Position numbers and translations under genes: made by a program
The notes under the pieces: model-generated
The model's database searches: none
Seen by the model: the letters and a program-made list of their open reading frames with translations, nothing else
What the model was told of the DNA's origin: nothing
In this document: positions 6,543-9,591 of the stretch, piece by piece
Layout of the letters: each line of letters opens with the position of its first letter
Position numbering within the stretch: position 1 is the first letter of the stretch
NCBI GenBank assembly: GCA_900551515.1
Contig: URWH01000060.1
Location: 1 to 9,591 of the forward strand
Length of the DNA: 9,591 bases
Direction of reading: 5' to 3'
DNA from: an uncultured Porphyromonadaceae bacterium
GTDB taxonomy: Bacteria > Bacteroidota > Bacteroidia > Bacteroidales > Muribaculaceae

Positions 6543-6588
6543 AATAATAAAGGCGCCGCAGATCAATCTCCGCGGCGCCTTTATTATT
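6543..6588. terminator. Bidirectional terminator between convergent genes
   Basis: A perfect 17-bp inverted repeat: arm AATAATAAAGGCGCCGC (6543-6559) and its exact complement at 6572-6588, with a 12-base loop. The GC-rich core is flanked by A/T-rich arm ends, giving a T-rich tail in both directions. It sits 11 bases after the MetE-like stop and 13 bases before the ROK gene stop, so it should end both convergent transcripts. Confidence 0.9.
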
Positions 6589-6601
6589 ATGTGGGGTTAT
6601 T

Positions 6602-7705
6602 TTAATCGTTTTTGTCGAGCATTGAGAGCGCAAATGAATAAGCACCGATCGAGATGGCTTTGCTTGCACCAAGTTTGGATATGGCAACACCGGTCGATTT
6701 AAGCGGATCGTAGATCACCGTGCGGTCAGTGCCGTACACCTTTATCGGGCGGGCTGCGCCGTGAGCAAACTGAACGAATTCCTCTTCGTCGTCGAGGTTG
6801 AATGCCTTCATCGGCATGCGCGGAATCTCTTCGCCGGTTACCGAGTGAAGCACTCCGCGAAGCTGGGCGAGCAACGACGGCATGAAAAATTTCTTTGCTC
6901 CTGTAAGGCCGCCGCCGAGCACTACGAGCGAGTCGGTCAGGGTGACGGCTGTTGCGATTGCATCGCCGGCCACTGTGCCGAATTCTTCAAATGCTGCAAT
7001 AGCTGCCTCTTTGTTGCCTTCGCGTTTGCCTTCGGCTATGTCGCAGATGTCCTTAGGCTCCAGCTTGTGGTTGATGTCGCCCGATTTCTCGGCATAGACA
7101 CGTTTGATGGCTCGGATGGCAACGCCTTCTTCAACAAACACTTCAGGATAGTTCTTGTGACGCAGGCAGAATGTCTCGGCGCATGAGTTGTTGCCTCGGT
7201 TGAGATGGTTGTCGATGACCATGCCCATGCCGAATCCGGTGCCGAACGTGTAGCCGAGCAGATTGGTGTAGGTCTTGGTGCTTCCCATTTCGGCCAGGCG
7301 GCTGTTTATCTCAGGCAGGATGCCGCCGAGAGCTTCGCCGAAGGCAAAAAGGTCGCCGTCGTTGTTGATATACACAGGTATACCGAATTTCTCTTCAAGG
7401 AACGGACCGAGAGCTACACCGTTTCTGAACGAGGGGAAGTTGGGCAGGTAGCCGCCTATGATTCCGTGGGGATAATCGGCCGGCCCGGGGAAGGCGAAAC
7501 TGATGGCCACGGGCTTCTGGTCGAGTTTGGCGATGATCTGCTCAAAGCCGCTGACCATCGTTGACAGACAGAGGTCAAGGTCGTGGGCATTTGAGGGCAT
7601 TGTGAGAGGATCAACGATGAAATCGTTTGACTGCATGGCTCCAAACACGAAATTTGTGCCTCCGGCATCAAGCGTGATGACGATTCGTTTGTCGAATTTG
7701 TACAT
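6602..7705 (-). CDS. ROK family sugar kinase-like protein
   Basis: A 367-residue cytosolic protein, somewhat longer than typical ROK glucokinases (about 300-320). The phosphate-1 loop is LDAGGTN (12-18), the substrate-side AFPGPADYPHGIIGGYLPNFP is at 71-91, and the catalytic aspartate is probably Asp116 in INNDGD (113-118). The second phosphate loop is GTGFGMG (155-161) and the adenosine-site glycines are VLGGGLTGA (262-270). The usual ROK zinc motif (CxCGxxGCxE) is absent: that place reads CAETFCLRHKNYPEVFVEEG (175-194), keeping only the terminal EEG..IRA part. It is probably a hexose kinase, but the substrate cannot be told from sequence; a regulatory or other role is possible. It has its own promoter, 90 bases downstream of ruvC on the same strand. 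ATG 7705 gives the family-like N-terminus. Confidence 0.88.
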   Translation of the reverse strand: MYKFDKRIVITLDAGGTNFVFGAMQSNDFIVDPLTMPSNAHDLDLCLSTMVSGFEQIIAKLDQKPVAISFAFPGPADYPHGIIGGYLPNFPSFRNGVALGPFLEEKFGIPVYINNDGDLFAFGEALGGILPEINSRLAEMGSTKTYTNLLGYTFGTGFGMGMVIDNHLNRGNNSCAETFCLRHKNYPEVFVEEGVAIRAIKRVYAEKSGDINHKLEPKDICDIAEGKREGNKEAAIAAFEEFGTVAGDAIATAVTLTDSLVVLGGGLTGAKKFFMPSLLAQLRGVLHSVTGEEIPRMPMKAFNLDDEEEFVQFAHGAARPIKVYGTDRTVIYDPLKSTGVAISKLGASKAISIGAYSFALSMLDKND

Positions 7706-7748
7706 GTATTGTTAGATTTTAGGTTCGTTTGCGTTGGTTCCAATTTTG

Positions 7749-7779
7749 CAAATGTAATCAAAAACTGACTTCCGTCCAA
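7749..7779 (-). promoter_or_regulatory. Promoter of the ROK kinase gene
   Basis: On the minus strand TACATTTG (7756-7749) matches TAnnTTTG, with TTGG (7779-7776) 19 bases upstream as a -33-like box. It lies in the 90-base gap after ruvC, so the ROK gene can be transcribed independently. No clear terminator for the ruvC unit is seen in the same gap. Confidence 0.6.
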
Positions 7780-7795
7780 TAGTTTCCGGCGATTT

Positions 7796-8392
7796 CTATT
7801 TCACTCTGCCGGGATTTTTTGCAATAAATTCTTTCCATGATGAACATCCTTTGTCGATGTGCGGCCTTGTCGATTCATAAAAATGGCAAAGCGCCGCTGC
7901 AAGAGCGTCGGTAGAGTCGAGCTGCGGCAGCAGATGCACTTCCGGTATGTTGAGGATGCGCCGCAACATTTCGCGTACCTGTTCTTTCGAGGCTCCGCCG
8001 TTTCCGGTTATCGCCATCTTGATTTTGCGCGGCTCATATTCCGTGATCGGGACATCGCGCGAGAGTGCGGCTGCCATAGCCACGCCCTGCGCACGCCCGA
8101 GTTTTAGCATCGACTGCACGTTCTTGCCGAAAAACGGTGCCTCGATGGCCATTTCATCAGGCAGATATTGCTCGGTGAGCGACAGCACGCGGTCGTAGAT
8201 GCGCCGCAGTCGCATATAGTGGCTCTCGAATTTATTGAGCTGGATCACGCCCATGGCTATCATCACGGGCTTTTTACCCGCGACACCCAAGAGCCCATAG
8301 CCCATGACGTTCGTGCCCGGGTCGATGCCGATTATGATGCGGTCATATCCGGCGAGCTCACTGCGCTGTATGCTCTCTTTCGGCTGATCCAT
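7796..8392 (-). CDS. ruvC: Crossover junction endodeoxyribonuclease RuvC
   Basis: A 198-residue Holliday junction resolvase that makes paired nicks in four-way junctions during homologous recombination, working as a dimer with RuvAB. Four acidic catalytic residues are visible in RNase H-fold order: Asp24 in [15 protein letters not shown] (20-34), Glu84 in [11 protein letters not shown] (81-91), and Asp159 with Asp162 in [13 protein letters not shown] (158-170). The family stretch [15 protein letters not shown] is at 96-110. It is longer than the E. coli protein (173 residues) because of about 17 extra N-terminal residues before the first strand and a short C-terminal tail. It is last in the unit with the GT2 and DUF4286 genes, starting 4 bases after the DUF4286 stop. 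RuvA and RuvB are not in the window. Confidence 0.97.
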   Translation of the reverse strand: MDQPKESIQRSELAGYDRIIIGIDPGTNVMGYGLLGVAGKKPVMIAMGVIQLNKFESHYMRLRRIYDRVLSLTEQYLPDEMAIEAPFFGKNVQSMLKLGRAQGVAMAAALSRDVPITEYEPRKIKMAITGNGGASKEQVREMLRRILNIPEVHLLPQLDSTDALAAALCHFYESTRPHIDKGCSSWKEFIAKNPGRVK

Positions 8393-8396
8393 CAGA

Positions 8397-8708
8397 TTAG
8401 ATGATTTCCATGACAGTGCTGAACATCAGCATGCTCTCGCCAAACACTTTCTGCTGACGCGACAATATCTCCGATGCTTTACCGTTCCATAGAGCACCGA
8501 CAGATTCTTCATCGGGAGCCTTAAATTGTAAGGCGAAACTCAAAGCATCTTCAGCTTCAGCATCGGCATGCGGCTTGATTTTTGTGAGCAAAGCATCATG
8601 AAATGTTTCTTCCGAACGTATTGCCGGAAGATATTCGTTTTGCATCCATTGCAAAAACTGGCGCTCAATTGCCGGGACGATGACAAAGGTGGTGTTGTGT
8701 AATATCAT
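8397..8708 (-). CDS. DUF4286 family protein
   Basis: A 103-residue soluble protein of unknown function from a Bacteroidetes-rich family, recognised from [28 protein letters not shown] (1-28) and the [13 protein letters not shown] stretch (57-69). The pattern suggests a small ferredoxin-like (dimeric alpha-beta barrel) fold, which is inference. The ATG overlaps the glycosyltransferase stop by 4 bases (ATGA, 8708-8705), and the stop lies 4 bases before the ruvC start, so it should be cotranslated with both. No catalytic residues are apparent. Confidence 0.85.
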   Translation of the reverse strand: MILHNTTFVIVPAIERQFLQWMQNEYLPAIRSEETFHDALLTKIKPHADAEAEDALSFALQFKAPDEESVGALWNGKASEILSRQQKVFGESMLMFSTVMEII

Positions 8709-9451
8709 TTTAACTGTTTTTTTGCAGCTATATATCTGGGGATGAATTTGAAATGGCGCAACACGGTTTTGGTCACGCCGTAGTAGTGGCTCATTATTTT
8801 GAATCGCTCAAAAAGCGACGCGCGTCTGTTGGCTGTCGTGACACCTTCACAGAGGTAGTCAATCATGATTCCAGGCACATACACATTGCGCCGTGAATGT
8901 TGCAGGCATTGGATGCACCAGTCATAATCGGCTGAAAATTTGTATTTAAGATTGTATAGCGGAGCTATCCGTGCAAGCGCCACGAATGCCTGATGGCACA
9001 CCACCATGCCTTGGGCGAAACTTTCATATGTGAGCGCTTCGGGTGCGGTCAGATGCCGGTCGCCAATGCGGTGGCGTTCCGAGTCTACGAGCTGAGTCTG
9101 TCCGTAGACTACTCCGGGGTAGTCGTTTTGCTTTATCGCTTCGGCTATCCCGGCAAGGGTCTCGGCGCTGTGAAAGGCGTCGCCGGCATTGAGAAAGATG
9201 TAATATTTGCCTTTGGCCATGCTCATTCCCTTGTTCATGGCGTCGTAGATGCCGCGGTCGGGCTCTGAAACAATGCGTGTTCTGTCATTGGCCGTTTTAC
9301 GCGCAAGTTCAAGGGTGTGGTCTTTCGACGCGCCATCCACTATTAGGTGCTCATAGTCGCGAAACGTCTGCTCTGCAACGCTCGCAAGCGTGGCCGGCAG
9401 CGTGTCTTCGGCATTATAAGTGACAGTGATAATGGAAAATAATGGGCTCAT
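8705..9451 (-). CDS. Family 2 glycosyltransferase
   Basis: A 248-residue GT-A fold enzyme, probably transferring a sugar from a nucleotide-sugar donor to a surface glycan or similar acceptor on the cytoplasmic side. It begins with the strand FSIITVTYNAEDTL (5-18), followed by IVDGASKDHT (37-46) and EPDRGIYDAMNKGM (63-76), all typical of GT2. The metal-site stretch is FLNAGD (86-91), where many relatives have NADD. CHQA (152-155) and the acceptor-side SADYDW (173-178) follow. No membrane segment is seen; the C-terminus is basic ([10 protein letters not shown]). The start at 9451 is preferred over the in-frame ATG at 9487, because the -7 element (9475-9482) lies between them and the conserved fold begins right after 9451. 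Other glycan genes are absent, so the glycan is unknown. Confidence 0.92.
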   Translation of the reverse strand: MSPLFSIITVTYNAEDTLPATLASVAEQTFRDYEHLIVDGASKDHTLELARKTANDRTRIVSEPDRGIYDAMNKGMSMAKGKYYIFLNAGDAFHSAETLAGIAEAIKQNDYPGVVYGQTQLVDSERHRIGDRHLTAPEALTYESFAQGMVVCHQAFVALARIAPLYNLKYKFSADYDWCIQCLQHSRRNVYVPGIMIDYLCEGVTTANRRASLFERFKIMSHYYGVTKTVLRHFKFIPRYIAAKKQLK

Positions 9452-9474
9452 AGGCAATACTTGATAAGCAATTG

Positions 9475-9505
9475 CAAAATTAGTCAAAATCAGAGAATTT
9501 TACAA
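9475..9505 (-). promoter_or_regulatory. Promoter of the GT2-DUF4286-ruvC unit
   Basis: On the minus strand TAATTTTG (9482-9475) matches TAnnTTTG, with TTGT (9505-9502) 19 bases upstream. It implies a short leader of roughly 17 nt to the ATG at 9451. Confidence 0.6.
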
Positions 9506-9531
9506 CCCGAATCTATGCCAGCGTCTCCTGC

Positions 9532-9591
9532 TTTTTAGAGCTTGTTTAATAATAAATGTTGCCGCCAGGGTCGCATAGCTTGAGACGGGTT
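9532..9591 (+). repeat. Dispersed repeat, copy B (cut by window end)
   Basis: Positions 9532-9583 match copy A (998-1049) at 40 of 52 bases without gaps, beginning TTTTTAGAG and ending GCATAGCTTGA. The last 8 bases of the window agree less well (3 of 8). The element probably continues beyond 9591. It lies just upstream of the GT2 promoter; no gene is seen between 9506 and 9591. Confidence 0.6.

Noticed and set aside
9452..9487. Upstream in-frame ATG that would extend the GT2 protein by 12 residues
   Set aside because: The predicted promoter -7 element lies downstream of this ATG, so it would not be in the transcript.

Overview
The window reads as chromosomal DNA from a member of the Bacteroidales, possibly a Muribaculaceae- or Bacteroidaceae-like gut anaerobe. 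The evidence is the protein set (DUF5606, DUF4286, class 1B PyrK/PyrD, pyruvate phosphate dikinase, rubredoxin), the near absence of Shine-Dalgarno sequences, and promoters of the Bacteroidetes type. A TAnnTTTG -7 element lies upstream of all seven transcription units visible here. The genus is a guess from the protein set and moderate GC content.

Layout. (1) 1-838, minus: N-terminal third of pyruvate phosphate dikinase, running off the left edge. (2) 839-1236: a roughly 400-base divergent intergenic region. It holds the ppdK promoter, one copy of a dispersed repeat, a perfect 21-bp tandem duplication and the rubredoxin promoter. (3) 1237-3312, plus: rubredoxin, a terminator, then pyrK-pyrD, the two subunits of the NAD-linked dihydroorotate dehydrogenase of pyrimidine synthesis. 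(4) 5113-3336, minus: a tight three-gene unit of a DUF5606 protein, a RIC/hemerythrin-like di-iron protein and a LuxR-type regulator with a degraded receiver domain. (5) 5404-6531, plus: a MetE C-terminal-like barrel protein that seems to have lost all its zinc ligands. It ends in a strong bidirectional terminator. (6) 7705-6602, minus: a ROK-family sugar kinase-like protein with its own promoter. (7) 9451-7796, minus: a GT2 glycosyltransferase, a DUF4286 protein and the RuvC resolvase, with a 4-bp overlap and then a 4-bp gap. (8) 9532-9591: a second copy of the dispersed repeat, cut by the window end.

Most of the content is housekeeping: PEP/pyruvate metabolism, pyrimidine synthesis, recombination and sugar phosphorylation. 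No CRISPR array, prophage, transposase gene, tRNA or rRNA was seen. The points that most deserve a second look are the zinc-ligand-less MetE-like protein, the di-iron protein/regulator operon and the dispersed repeat. I saw nothing that clearly amounts to a new defence or mobile system.
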